NCBI RefSeq assembly: GCF_020740795.1
Contig: NC_067286.1
Location: 30,156,003-30,220,002, forward strand
DNA length: 64,000 nt
Direction of reading: 5' to 3'
From: Apus apus
Lineage: Eukaryota; Chordata; Aves; Apodiformes; Apodidae
The notes below the pieces were generated by a model. It saw only the letters and a program-made list of their open reading frames with translations. It ran no database searches and was not told the origin of the DNA. The translations under genes and the position numbers were made by a program. Shown in pieces: positions 11,212 through 23,929 of the stretch (the stretch's first letter is position 1; every line of letters begins with the position of its first letter).

Positions 11212-14200
11212 GTGAACCTACCTGCACAGCTACTACCGCATACATCTTGTTTTTCCTCTCTCTTTCTGCCAACTCCTTACTTGCATCATCTCCTAAGTAT
11301 ATTTGAGGAAAGGGTATGGAAAGGCCTCTCTGGAATTTGCTCTCACCCCACATTGTTTTACCTTCCATCTTCATCACACCTGCTCAGCCACCAGCAAAAG
11401 GATGCGCAGTCATTGGGAGAACAAGCCAGTGTGAGCTGCCTCTTCCTTCCCCTCTTCCATGCACCGAACGGATAATGCAAGGAAAAAGAGAGCTTATAAA
11501 TCACCAGGTGTCCAGAAGCACACCACTTTCTGTGCTTTTCTTCCTATGACAAGGATCCTTCAAGTCTGCAAAGGACAAATGTGGAAAGCATGGCATTAAG
11601 ATGATGGGTACAGGAATGAAGCAAACGGTTGAGCTGCAAGGGAACTGGCAGAATAGGAAATCACCCCAAACGTGAAGTCTCTAGCTAAGACTAACAGTAG
11701 ACAACTGCAATCAGTTTTCAGTGACCAGAGACAGCAATGACTAGGTAAGACACGGCAGGAGGGCTCAGGAAGTACCCAATGGCATGACCCATGTGATGTC
11801 CCAATGAGAGATCACTGATAAAAGCACAAGCTGTGGCAGGCTGGCTTTAGGGAAATTTTTCTGGAAACCCATTGGGGAAGCCAGTTGCTAATCAGAGAGA
11901 AGATGAGGACCCTCTGCACATGCAGCCCTAGTGCAGATGGGTGAAAGACCCCTGGGTCATTGCCAGTTGCCCACTGTCATCAGCACAGATACCATGCCCT
12001 GATCACCAGTCGGGTAGTCTGCAAGGGCACAACTTAGCTGGTGTGGCCATGCTGTGTGGAGAGGTGGTGCTTCTGCTCCAGCCAGTCAATTAGCATGTGA
12101 ATGAGCCAGAATGACTTGTGTTTGTTTGGCTGTCACTGAAACACTTAGGTTAGATGCCATTTTTGTATAATTGAAGCATCAGTAGTAAAACATGTAATAG
12201 TAGTTGGAATATGGGTATTCTGGAAAAGGGTGGGATCATACCATTCAATATTCCCTGTTTTGGTAATCATCTAATTCAGCCAGGGATCTCTGTGCAAACT
12301 GAGCTCGAAGTTCCCAGCTTCCACTGCTCTGTGGCACCAGGCACCACACGGCCTCTCCTCCCTCCCCCAGCCCCACATCATTAAAAATAATTAAACTCTT
12401 GTCCCGTGGTGTCCAGGTGTCACAAGACACCTGGTAAGTCTCACCTCTAACTATCCGCTCAGCTGTGCTGGAATAGCAATGCTGCAGATGCTGCCCGTGG
12501 GGCTTAGCCCACTGCCACCAAAGTGCCGGGCTGGTGGGGCACCCCCAGCTCTCCCCAGCTTCTCAGGGCACAGGAGGGAGCCACAAGTTAATCAGCAGTG
12601 CCCCGCCACAGGTCAGCACACCCAGCTATCTGTATTTGCCTTTGTTCATCATTTTCCATCAGCCTCCATTTTCCTCCAAATCTCTTTGGTGTACCAATTA
12701 ATCCAGAGGGTTTTCATTTACTCTGGCCGTCCAAAGCAGCAATACACAAATACCCCCCACAATCACTGCCAACAGCTCGTAATACATTTTAACTGCTCCC
12801 TGGCCTTTGATGTGTTAGCCTTCTGGGCAACATTATCATTACCCTTTATGTACCTCCGTAGGTGAATGCAGCACTGCACAGCACCTCGCCTGTGCTAAGC
12901 GCGAGCCAGGGTTTGCTTGCGTCTGAAGGAAAGGGCCTTGTCCTAAACACCAGGTGAGAACTGCGGCCTCTTCGCTAACAAACCCCGGAACACGGCCAAA
13001 ACAAACAGCAATCATATCCTGGGCTCCGGAGAGCTTGTTTTCAAAGTGGACGAGCAAATATAGGAAGGAGCAGGACAAACCAAAAGAGGGCTTACCTGGG
13101 GAGAAGCCGTAGTGGGAGAAAGGAGTCCCGGTGGAGTCTGAAAGTGTGGGCACCAAGTCAGGGCAGGCAGACCGTGTCCCTCGCACAAGGGCACGTGCTG
13201 GAAGTAAAAACACCGGTCTAACAGAAGCGTCAGATAAAGCCGAATTCAGGAAAACATAATGGGCAATTCTTAGGGAGCTAGGGGCACTGCAGTCCCAGAT
13301 GGGGGCATTCTTCACAACTTTAGAGCCATTTACAGTTTTGAGGGCTCTCTTCATGGAAATAGTTACAATTGCATTTCTCAGGGAACATAAATCAGCATGG
13401 GAGGCGTCAGGCTGATGATTTGGAAGGGCACTCAGCCCAGCTAGGAAAATGTGAAAACATTCAAAGCCCTGAAAACTTAGCTGGAGATGGTACAGGTTAG
13501 CCAAAGGTGTTCCACAGTGACCACACAATTCACAGGTGCTTACAACGGGGGGGAGGAGAAACAAGCTGCCTGTAATAAACTACGTTTGTAGAAAACTATG
13601 GGCACATGATACACACGGTGGGGCCAGCAGGAGGTGGAGCTAAGTAGTTTCTAAGGGGTGTTGTCAAGGTCCCCAGGCCCAGCTAGTGAGGCTGGCCTTG
13701 CCCAGCCAGCCTGTAGCCTCCAGACTTTCCTCCTGGTCTTGCCACCTTCTTCTTTGACATAAGGTGACAAAGAGCTCCCCAAGTCTCCGTGCTCATCCTG
13801 TAGCTGCAGAGCAAAGCCCTGCTTACCATTGTCCTGCTCTATCCAGAAACTGGTATTTTATTGCTTATCATTCCAAACCATCTTTGATTGAGCAGGCCAA
13901 AGCATAATTTCTGTATTGCACACTGGACTGAGGGAGACAGAGAAAGGGGCTACTTGCTACATGTTGCTATATCAGTCTCCAAAACAAGAATGAGCCCTTC
14001 CCCACTCCCCCGGAAAGCACTGGGGGATAAACAGATCACAGTGACGAGCTATTAAAATGGGCTCAGGGGGGACCTGGTTTCAAGCAGGGCTTGGGACACC
14101 AAACAACAGGCTGCCATTTTGCAGCAGCCAGAGCCCTGGGTGCCCTTGACAACATGGCGGAAAACACTGTCATGGAGTGTGACCCTTGATTGCAAAATAA

Positions 14201-17200
14201 ACGGGCCCCTGAGAGCTCATTGTGCAGTGGCTGCTGACGTGCAAAGCTAGCACTGAAAAACATAAACTGTCCTTTCTAAAAATATAGGAGCAGTGCCCGA
14301 GGGAGAGCTGCTCAGGGCCAGAGAAACAGAAGGAAGAGATCAGCGTCGTCTCTGCATCCCAGCTGGATTTTCGGGAAAGCGCTGTGCCTTTCCGTGCCAT
14401 GCCATGAGCAGGTCACACTGGAGGCCTCGCTTGCAGGAGCCACCAGGCCATGCAAATAAAACCCCTAGAGGAAAGAGCCCCTTAACCTTCATGAGCCCTC
14501 AGGAAAGCACATCCCTTCAGCAAGTTTTGCAGGCTGGAGATATTCCTCCCAGAAAAGCTGTCAGTTTCCAGAGGAGGAGCCGTGCACCCTGGCTGCATGT
14601 TGGTGGGGAACAAGGGGTGCTTTTGCCACTGGTGAGCTCCCCAGGTCTCTCCCTGGCAGGACAGTGGGCTTTGAGGCCTTGGAAAAGTTCTGCTGCCTGG
14701 CACGTCTGAAGCACGTGGCCAGACGGATCCAAGCAGGGCAGCCTGGTGTCTGCCCCTGGGGCAATCCCAGCCACCACCTCCTCCAGCTGCCCTTCCCAAG
14801 CTCACAGAGATGGAGAGGGGTCCTCAGCCACAGGAGAGGCCAGCCAAGAAAGAGGGGCAGAAATGGTTAAAGTAGCTGGTAAATAAAATTCCCACTAGAA
14901 AAACACGATCTGGGCAGAGAAAAGCATCCTTCCCAGCACTGCCAACCCCACATACTCCAGAGTCACAGCTTTAAAATCACAAGGGTTTTTGTTCTGGTTT
15001 AAAGAAAATTATAAATCTTTGAGCTTTTCCTAATTGCACCCTGGTTTCTTGAACTTTATGATCACATTTTCAAACTTTTTCTCCAAATCCCTAAGGGCTA
15101 CAAACTTCTACATTTTTATTATAAAATAAAGTTGAGAAGCTCACCTAATGCCCACAGCTTTGGGGCAAACAGCAAAGATCAAAAGACTTACTCTAAAACA
15201 AGGAGAATAGGAAATACTAGGGATCTCAAAAATTAACACCCTGCAGCATATATGTCTCAGCATTTTTCTCCAGTGTAGCACAAAAACACTTTTAGCAGAT
15301 ATTTTGCTAGTTTAACAAGCATCACATTACTTAAGTACTTCATTCGCCAGCATGAAGAGCAGGTCTTCAGTGACACTTTGCCTCCCAGAGCAATGTTGCC
15401 TGCAGTGCAGGGCTACAGAAAAGTTAAAACTGAGGCTTCTGTCCTGGGCTAAGGGAACCAGAGGAGCACACAGCTTCCAAGAGCACATGGTGTGCTTGGG
15501 GTTGCTGCAGTTCACGGGGCAGGGAAAGTTGGAAAACATCATCCAAGGTCAAACCCAGGCCTGACCTTCCATCTTTAGCCTGATCCATACAGAAACATAT
15601 TGCCCAAAAGGGCAGGTGAGTGCCATCCAATTTACTTATTTCGTATCTGAAGGCTCTGAAATAACTGCCACATGTCTTTACAGGGATACCTGTGTTAAGG
15701 GGCAGATCGTCTCTGGTAAATGTATCAGCTGGTGAAGAGCTCAGTGATCCTCCAAGATGAAAGGCTGTGAGTGCAGACTCACTATTCAGTTCCTCTTGAA
15801 AGGATCTGGCTTGTAACTGCCTGATTATCGATTGCTGCCTTGAAGAGAACGTGATACTCTTTATTGCAGTAAGCTTTGTTTACTGTAACACTTGCTGAAA
15901 CATCCTCTCATAGAGCTAATGGCTTCCTTTGGTTGCTGTCAGAATGAACAAATGGAAATAAAAACATGCCACTAATAATTTTGTCCCACTCTAATTAAAG
16001 CAAGACAAAAGCATTGCACTGCTGGGTTTGGCTCTCCATTGCCCTGGTGCTTGGACAAGCCTGAGCACAGGGACTGACCACAAGAATGCTAATAACTGAA
16101 AGACAACGATGCTTAATGCATCAGTGGGACTCAAAGTCATGAGGTTTCCATCAGCCCAGAAACTCAGCAAAACATCCAGGACAAGGAATATGTTGGGTGT
16201 CTGGGTCTAGCTGCCCAGAGGTGCTGCTCTTGGCAGAGCTCAGCCCGTGTGGGCCAGAGGAACTGCAGAAGATGAAGGCAGATGGGTGAAGTACACAAAT
16301 AAAATGTTTTCAACATTTCTCTTGAACTTTTTGAGGCCCATCTGCACTATGCAGAAAGGCCAATGGCTCAGTTCAGGCAGGACATAACAGGACTTCAGCA
16401 GGATGGTGGAAGAGAGGCAGAAATTTGCTTGTTCTTCCCACAGAGGAGATGGTGATAAAGCAGAGATCAAGATCTAGACCAACCCCAGCTATCCCCTCAA
16501 TGACTTTCTTGGTCCTGAGCCTCATGAACAAGGGCAGTGTCGCTGCTGCACCCATTTCTGCCTCTCAGGGAGATCTTCACTGCTAAGCAAGCTAGCATGT
16601 CCTCTTCTCAATGCCTTTAACATGCCTATGGCAGAGAAAAAATTCTCATCTTCTCAAACACACAGTCTACAGCTTCTCTGCAAAGCCCATGAGTAACCAC
16701 AAGAGCAGGAGAGAAGAGAGACAAGGTCACTTCCAGTCAAGGCAGTCAGTGGTGCAAGGGTGCAAAAGGAGCAGACAAGAACCAGGCAAAGCCATGGGCT
16801 CCACAGTAGGACAGTCTTGTGCCAGGACCTAGGCTTTGCTGCCACTGATGCCTGCAAAGCCACCGAGGAGCACAGGATGCTCTCTCCAGCATTGTGTGTG
16901 TGCTGCGAGGGAATCCACAGCTCTCCCCCTGAGCTCTCTCATGCAGGCACTGAGTTGAGTGGCTCTGCTTCACTGCTGCTCTGTGCCTGCTGGAGAGGTC
17001 TTCCACATGCCCACCTGGGGGCTTATTTCTAAGACTAAACCCTGGCAGTATTTTCCATGCCTTCTTCTTGACGTGGAAATTTCTCTCCCTTTTCAAGGCA
17101 ATTTGGCTGCCCTTTGGATGAGAGCTTGGGAAACAACAGGAAGGGAAAGCCAGTGGTAAATTTGCCTTTTCATAGGCCTTCTGGTCCTCCCCTGGGATTT

Positions 17201-18261
17201 GCTTAAGGGTCTTGAACTCTTTCAGTAATCCTTGGCTATTCCTCACCCTGTTTCTTACTTCCCACTTTCCTAACTATCTCCTTTATTAAATCTTCATATT
17301 CCTCAGGCAGGAAGAAGGGCTAATTCGTGTAACTGAGAGAACAATTCAAAGTTACAGAATTAGAACTCAAGCACAGTCTACCCAATGAAATTATTTTAAA
17401 ATGTTATCTTTGATACAAACGAAGCTCACTTATTTCAGCTCAAGGTGCAATTGCCCTTCACAGGTGAATGGCATCCACAGCTGGAAGCTGAGCAATGACT
17501 AGGGAACCTTCTGCTGCCCAGATCAGCTCTCCCAGGCTCATGCCAAAGGGGCTTCTCACCTGACCCAGAGAAAACACAGCAGTTTCAGAACAGTCATCAC
17601 CTTGCAGAGATCAGAGGAATAGCACACAAGGCTTACCACTTCCATGAAGCTAAGAGTGACAGTAAAGGCTAAGTGAATTGGATACAGGCTTAAGAAAAGT
17701 CCTGCTGGCCTGCCCAACAGCATTGTACCAGAGTTTCAAGAGAACTTCAGCTATCAAATTTTTATGAAGCTCTTTGACATCTGGTCCTTAAGGAAATGAA
17801 ACAGTCTAGATTAACTGGACCCACTAACTACATAGTTAGCAAGTTACTACAATAGATAATAAATCTTCCCACAGGGGAGAACAAGCATCACAGACATGAT
17901 CACCCTTCTGTGAACTTCCCTCCAAAAAGGATCTGACCTCAAGATGAACATGCTCCAGCACCACACTGACACTCTTGCTGCAGGCAGGGGTAGCAAAAGC
18001 CAGAACCACCCTCTGTACCTGGGAATGCAGGGTGCCCCCAGTGCTCCCCTAGACCCATGCAAGGATACCCCTCCCACCATCAGGGGGGCTTCTACTCTAG
18101 ACCTGCAGCTTGTCCCCCACCAAGAGAAAACAGAGACTCTTCCACATATCACCACCTTGCACAGGCTGCTAAAGGAACCTCAGAAGGAACCTAGCAGCTC
18201 TCACAGAGGCCAGACATCCACAGCAACCTGTGTTTGCTACTGGTAAGAATCACCCCTTTCT
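11212..18261. other. Intergenic DNA, no gene seen
   Basis: No gene is recognised. The longest open frame (241 codons, 12839-13564, - strand) resembles nothing I know and has no splice sites or upstream context supporting it. The blocks at 12050-12240, 12600-12800 and 14990-15130 are AT-rich and of the kind often conserved among amniotes, which is untested here. A second octamer word (ATGCAAAT) lies at 14450-14457. Confidence 0.55.
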
Positions 18262-18441
18262 AGAAGTGAAGAGGTTGCCCAGGGAAGTTGTGGAAGCCCC
18301 ATCCCTGGAAGTGTTCAAGGCCAGGTTAGATGGGGCTTTGAGCAACCAGATCTAGCGGAAGGTGTCTCTGCCCATGGCAGGGGATTGGAATTAGATGGTC
18401 TTAAAGGTCCTTTCCAATCCAAACCATTCTATGATTCTATG
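18262..18441 (+). mobile_element. CR1 retroposon 3' end, short copy
   Basis: This is a heavily 5'-truncated CR1 in forward orientation. It starts near GAGGTTGCCCAGGGAAGTTG, continues through the 'ccaggttagatggggctttgagcaacc' type segment and ends with ATTCTATGATTCTATG. Its 3' end faces the 3' end of the inverted CR1 that begins at 19190. Confidence 0.9.
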
Positions 18442-19189
18442 ACCCTGACCCTACTGCAGCAGGCTCAGACACAGGCAGCACTAACCACCATCCCAAACAC
18501 ACAACTTTTCCCATGACAGGGTAGACCAGACCGAGATTCTAACCAAAGGGGCATCCCATTTAAGTGGGCTGCATCTTCAGATGATGACAGAAGTGAAAGG
18601 AACATGGACAGGACCAACACTGTGGCCTGGGGGAGCCACAGACTGAACAAGTTATGACAAGGAGTGACTGTCCCTGCAGAAGCTCTCCCTCTTCAGCTCC
18701 CTGATGGCCACTCCAGCAGCACGCCTGCCATGAGGTCAGGGCTCTGGTGGGCAAATTGCCTCAAAAGCACACTGAAATGAGCAAATTCATTAGCCAAGCA
18801 CATAACTGTACAGTGAGAAAACCTTACCTGAGCAAAGTATGGGCACCAGAAGCCAAGGTAATGCCTCGGATGGTAGGCCAACATAGTGTGAAATCTGGCA
18901 CAAATTAAGTCACCTCTACCCTTATCAGACATGCCTGCTGAAGTATGGTCTTTGGGTAAAAACTGGGCTAAGCTCTACTTATGTTAAATTCTGTAAAAAC
19001 ACATAAGAAATTATGATCCCAGCTGCAAATTGGACCTCAGCTCCTCACCAGTGAACTGGGCACACGAGCTTTTTTGTCCAAAATAAAGTCCACAACACAG
19101 CTCATTTCCAGCTCCAACACAAAGTCTGTGAACATTTATACAGGGTTTTTTTCAATATCTCTTTTAATGCCTCACATTCGTCAAGCACA
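18442..19189. other. Spacer between two opposed CR1 copies
   Basis: These roughly 750 bases contain no recognisable gene or repeat. The flanking CR1 elements are in opposite orientation with their 3' tails pointing inward. Confidence 0.5.
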
Positions 19190-20325
19190 GAATCATAGAA
19201 CCATAGAATGGTTAAGGTTGGAAGTGACCTGAAAGATCATCAGGTTCCAACCTTCCTGCTATGAGCAGGGACACCTCACACTAGACCAAGTTGCACAAAG
19301 CCTCATCCAGCCTGGCCTTAAACACTTCCAAGGAGGGGACTTCCACAACCTCCCTGGGCAACCTGTTTCAGTGCCTCACTACCCTCATGGTGAAGAATTT
19401 CTTCCTGATGTCTAACCTAATTCTACCCCCTTTCAGTTTAAAACCATTACCCCTTGTCCTATCACTACCCTCTCTGATGAAAAGCCCCTCCCCAGCTTTC
19501 CTGTAGCCCCTTCAGGTACTGGAAGGCTGCTGTAAGGTCTCCTTGGAGCCTTCTCTTCTCCAGGCTGAACAGCCCCAACTCTCTCAGCCTGTCTTCATAG
19601 CGGAGCTGCTCCAGCCCTTTGATCATCTTTGTGGCCCTTCTCTGGACCCTCTCCAACAGCTCCATGCCTTTTCTGTGCTGAGGGCTCCAGAATTGTACAC
19701 AGTACTCCAGGTGGGGTCTCACCAGAGCGGACTAGAGGGGCAGAATCACCTCCCTGGCCCTGCTGGCCACACTTCTTTTGATGCAGCCCAGGATGCAGTT
19801 GCTCTCTGGGCTCCAGCACACACTGGGGGCTCAAGTCAAGCTTCTCATCTACTACCACCCCCAAGTCCTTCTCCTCAGGGCTGCTCTCCAGCCATTCTTC
19901 CCCCAGCCTGTGTTTGTGCCTGGGGTTGTGCCAACCCAGGTGCAGGACCTGTTGAACTTCATGAGGTGGCACTAGCCCACCTCTCCAGCCTGTCAAGGTC
20001 CCTCTGGATGGCATCCCTTCCCTTTCGGGTGTCAACCACACCACTCAGCTAGTATCATCAACAAACATGCTGAGGATACACTCAATCTCACTGTCCATGT
20101 CTCCAACAAAGGTGTTGAACAGCACTGGTCCCAGTACTGACCCCTGAGAACACCACTTGTCACTTACCTCCACTTGGACACTGAACCATTGACCACCACT
20201 CTCTAGGTGTGGCCATCCAGCCAATTACTTATCCACCGAGTGGTCCTTCTGTCAAATCCAAGTCTTGTCAGTTTGGAGACCAGGATGTCATGTGGGATAG
20301 TGTCAAATGCCTTGCACACATCCTG
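19190..20325 (-). mobile_element. CR1 retroposon, about 1.1 kb, with ORF2 remnant
   Basis: This is the longest CR1 copy in the window, on the - strand. The 3' tail (reverse complement of ATTCTATGRTTCTATG) lies at about 19190-19210. Reading up the - strand, 19465-19722 encodes the CR1 reverse-transcriptase C-terminus, with the familiar segments [28 protein letters not shown] and [15 protein letters not shown]. The coding then continues in another frame (19595-20044, with EEKDLGVVVDEKLD), so at least one frameshift separates the parts and the copy is inactive. The upstream part, to about 20325, matches the CR1 segment that encodes loop residues before the end of the RT domain. The 5' end is truncated. 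Confidence 0.93.
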
Positions 20326-22675
20326 TGATGCCTTTTGTATTGGACCATATATCTGAATTTGGGAGTAGCTGACTTAATAAAAACGATCTAAGATGCAGCA
20401 TCTTCGGTGAGACTGTTGTTTTCTGACATCTTTTATCCTCAGAGAGCAACCAGGCTCTGGACATGCAACCACTGCCCTCAAGTGGCATGAGGTGTGCAGG
20501 ACCTCAGGGAGCTCCTCAGCTTTACACAGAGCAAAGGCAGCAAACTGTTGGAGAAGGATATTTGGGCCGTGAGGGCGGGGAAAAAGAAGACCATTTAAAG
20601 AACCTCTAGAAATTTACCTTTAAAGAACTGAGCCTGGAAAGCAGCCAAAAGAAGGAAAAGGCACACTTTGCCCAGGGATGAAACTAGGGGTTTGCTTGCC
20701 AATCAGGGGGCTTCTCTGAGGCCAAAGCCTCCTCCAAGCCAAGGTAGGTGAGGTGGCCATCAGGCAGTCCATTGTGGGCTACCAGCAGCATGCTGTGCAC
20801 CACCATGGCCCCACTGCTTGCAGGAGACCCTGCTCCCTCCTGCAGCCACGCTCCTCGGTGGTCCCAGCTCCCAGCACCACCAGCAGTGGTTTAGAGCCCA
20901 GATGCAGTTCTTTGGCCATGTTTGAATGCAGACCCCCTATCTCCAGTGCCCCTGTAAAGCGACTGAACATCCCAGCATGAAGCAGGGTGAAATAATTATC
21001 CTAATTTATTCTGCTTCTCTTGACCAGTCCCTCCCTTGGCTCCCATGGTGTTTCCTACATTAACTACTGGGAACCAGCAGGAACGCTTGAAGAAAAAACA
21101 ACTAGCAGGCATTTTTTTAATTACTGGGATAGCTGAAACATTCTTCTACAGCCTTGCAAAGACAAAGGGTGAGAGTGTTACAACATCATCATTTTAAAAC
21201 CCTGAGCTGCACTGAGCCTGTGGGGAAAGCAGGGTCTGGGTGCTGCTGCCAAGGCAGTGACACTTCATATCCGCTTGGTTATTTGACTTGACCCTCTTGC
21301 ATCTTCTGACAAAATTCAGTATTCAGCCCAAAGGCAAACACAGTGAAAACAAGCATTTCCTTCGGAAGGCTAGGAATCTGCAGGAGAAAAACCTGAAGGG
21401 ACAGAGAGAATGAGAGCAGGAATTGCTATGGGCTTTGCCCTGTGACTTCTCCTCATTCCTATGGGCCTTGCCCATGTGCTACTGGGGCAGCCCTTACTTG
21501 TGCCTGGAAGATGCTCAGGAAAAGGTGAAACACACAAAGTACTACAGGCCACCCTCTCCCACTCGCTTAGCCAGGGCCCCAACAACCAAGCTGGGCAATA
21601 TTCTTTGTGACTACAGTGACAGAGAGATGTCAAAGCACCACCTGCGATTTTTGGGGAAGGGTCCCTGTCCCCAGGCATGGCGGTGTGATGCTCACAAAGG
21701 TGTAAGGGAAGCTGCAGACACGGACATGCAGAGCCAGGAGGAGCAGCTGTCGGTGGGTCTGTCCCACACGGCTGCAGCCACCGTTCCTCCCCGCCTGGGG
21801 GGGATGCCTCTGCTGGGCTTCAGAGCTGCTCTCGGTGCTTTTCCGTCCTGGCTGCTAGCCTGGAAAACAAAGTTCCCAACCAAAGTGAGAGCAAGTGGGG
21901 AGGAACCTCTCCGACATTCCTGCCTGCCGCCAGCAGTGTTTCCAGGCAATGGGGCTGGAGTCTGAGCCCGCTGAGCTCCCAGATGAATAGGAGTGAAGGG
22001 CACATTGCACCGTTCAAATGCCCTTCAGCAAAGGATTAGAGCTTGGCCATATTGCAGCAAACCTTCCTGGTTAAAATCCCTTCCCCAGTCCTGTACCAGA
22101 GAGAAAAAGACTGCAGTCCTATAACATAGCTATCATATAACAACTTTCCTTTCTAAAAGGCTCTTTTAGACCCAGGCTTCACCTTCTGCAAGCAGAGGAC
22201 AAGATTTTGCTAAGGGAGAAGCAGGAGAACTGAACAGTGCTGTCACTCACGGAGCTTGGCCAGGAAGAGATGGAGCAGCAGGTGACATCACTCAAGCCTC
22301 ATACGGCCAAATCCACAGGCATGTAAGGTAACAACATTCACTTTGCTCTTAATGTGCTCAGCTCCGTGTTTCTAGAGTCCCACAGTGGACCTAGAGGTTG
22401 GCTCAGGTTGAAGACAATAAATTAGTTTAGTGAAAACAATACCTATGGAGGGATCAGGGAGCATGGCCCCTGGGGATGGGGCAGGCAGCGTGCCATTCCC
22501 CAGCATGGCAGATGCAGGGAAGTGTGTCTCCTCTACAGGGAGCAGCAGGGGAATGAGCAGAGGTCACCTCTTTGCCAGTCACCTCTCCGGTCTCTTCCTG
22601 CCTGAGCACCAGCCACCCAGCTCCCGTTCCCCTGCACACCAAAGCTCTGGGTGCACATTGTGTTGTGCAGCCTTG
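20326..22675. other. Intergenic DNA, no gene seen
   Basis: Open frames of up to 180 codons occur in the more GC-rich part (21423-21965). None resembles a known protein, and overlapping frames are open on both strands, as expected from low stop-codon density. No repeat was recognised apart from the flanking CR1 copies. Confidence 0.5.
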
Positions 22676-22751
22676 TATCATAGAAGGTTTGGGCCAGAAG
22701 GGACCTTAAAGATCATCTAGTTCCAACCCCTCTGCATGGGCAGGGACACCT
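22676..22751 (-). mobile_element. CR1 retroposon 3' tip
   Basis: About 75 bases match the extreme 3' end of CR1 in reverse orientation (ATCATAGAAGG, then GGGACCTTAAAGATCATCTA and TTCCAACCCC). Only the tail region is left. Confidence 0.85.
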
Positions 22752-23528
22752 GTATTGAAAACCTGAGTACCTGGACATAAGTCCTGGGTAAAAGCTGCCT
22801 ATTTGGCTTTGTTTGGAGAGCTTGGGCAATGCCTGCACCCCTCACTGGACCCTGGTGCAGGGCAGCTCAGGCTGTGAAAGCAGTGCTGCTGTGCTGTAGC
22901 AAGCACAGATTTGCATTGCAGAGGTCATGTGAGGCTTCTGCTATACAGAACCTCCCCTCACTGTTGAGGGGAACAATGTTTTGAAGAAGAAGAGACATGA
23001 AGGCCCCTAAGATTTTTCTAGAGAAACTACTAATCCATGGAGGAAGTTTCTTCCTAGCCCTCCTATCAAGGCCAGAAGCCTAAGCATTTTATAAGCCTTG
23101 TTAAAAATTAAGTATTCTGAATGCATCACATTTTAAAGCATTGCCTTCAGCAGTATCTTGTGGACAGAATTTCTGGTTTGTTTTCCCTTGCATCAAGTGC
23201 CTGTCTTTCCCAGTTTTGACTGGGCATCCCTTTCGCTCTCACCAGCTGTGCCCTTGTTCTCATAGTGAGAGCAGGCACTAGAAGAGGTGGGGGACCAAAG
23301 CAGAAGCTACACAAACTGCTCAGTGTATTACTAAAGGGAACAAGCTTCACAGGTGATTGCTCAAAACAAGTTTCTGTTTTAACAGCTGCTAAATAATAAG
23401 AGTGGTGGCCTGAAAGAGAACTCGTTTTTTGCTTGCATTAATTGGATGCTATTTGGACTTCTGGATCAATCCCTTCCTCACATTCTCAGCCACTTATAGA
23501 AGAAGGGACCTCTCAGCTCTTCAGCAGG
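22752..23528 (+). promoter_or_regulatory. SLC10A1: SLC10A1 upstream region and 5' UTR
   Basis: This is non-coding sequence immediately 5' of the SLC10A1 start codon. The transcription start cannot be placed, because no clear TATA element stands at a fixed distance. The best recognisable element is an HNF1-like palindrome at 23100-23112. An upstream in-frame ATG at 23442 would extend the protein by 29 codons, but it has a poor context (T at -3) and the extra residues do not look like the family N-terminus. Confidence 0.5.
23100..23112. promoter_or_regulatory. HNF1-like site (candidate)
   Basis: GTTAAAAATTAAG matches the HNF1 palindrome GTTAATNATTAAC at all but two defined positions. It is about 430 bp 5' of the likely SLC10A1 start codon. 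HNF1 is an established regulator of mammalian Ntcp promoters (known). Its use here is inference. Confidence 0.3.
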
Positions 23529-23929
23529 ATGAACAAAATCAAGGTTACCTTTGAGAGTCTGGAGCTTTGGAGCCCAGGCCACATGCTGAGCACCCCTCTG
23601 ACCAGTGCAGCACCACCTTTTGCATTTGGCCAGCAGATGATGGACAAAGCCCTGAATGTGATCCTTATTGTGGCCCTCTTCGTCATCATGGTAGCTCTGG
23701 GGTGTACGATGGAGATAGCCAAGATCACTACTCACCTCAGGAAACCCAAAGCCGTGGCAATTGCTGTAATGGCTCAGTATGGCATCATGCCCTTGACAGC
23801 ATTTGCACTGGGCAAGCTCTTCCAGCTGGGTGCTACAGAATCCCTGGCCATCCTGGTCTGTGGCTGCTGCCCAGGAGGGAATCTCTCCAACATCTTTACT
23901 CTGGCACTGAGAGGGGACATCAATCTCAG
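23529..23929 (+). CDS. SLC10A1: SLC10A1 coding exon 1
   Basis: Encodes residues 1-133 and two bases of S134: the extracellular N-terminus, the first helices, the ME(I/F)xKI loop, the [11 protein letters not shown] segment and the GGNLSN Na+-site motif. The donor is CAG|GTAAGG. The open frame runs upstream to 23442, so the start is not fixed by a stop codon. Confidence 0.93.

Noticed and set aside
19543-20052. 169-codon + strand frame
   Set aside because: It is antisense to the CR1 ORF2 remnant and not a host gene.
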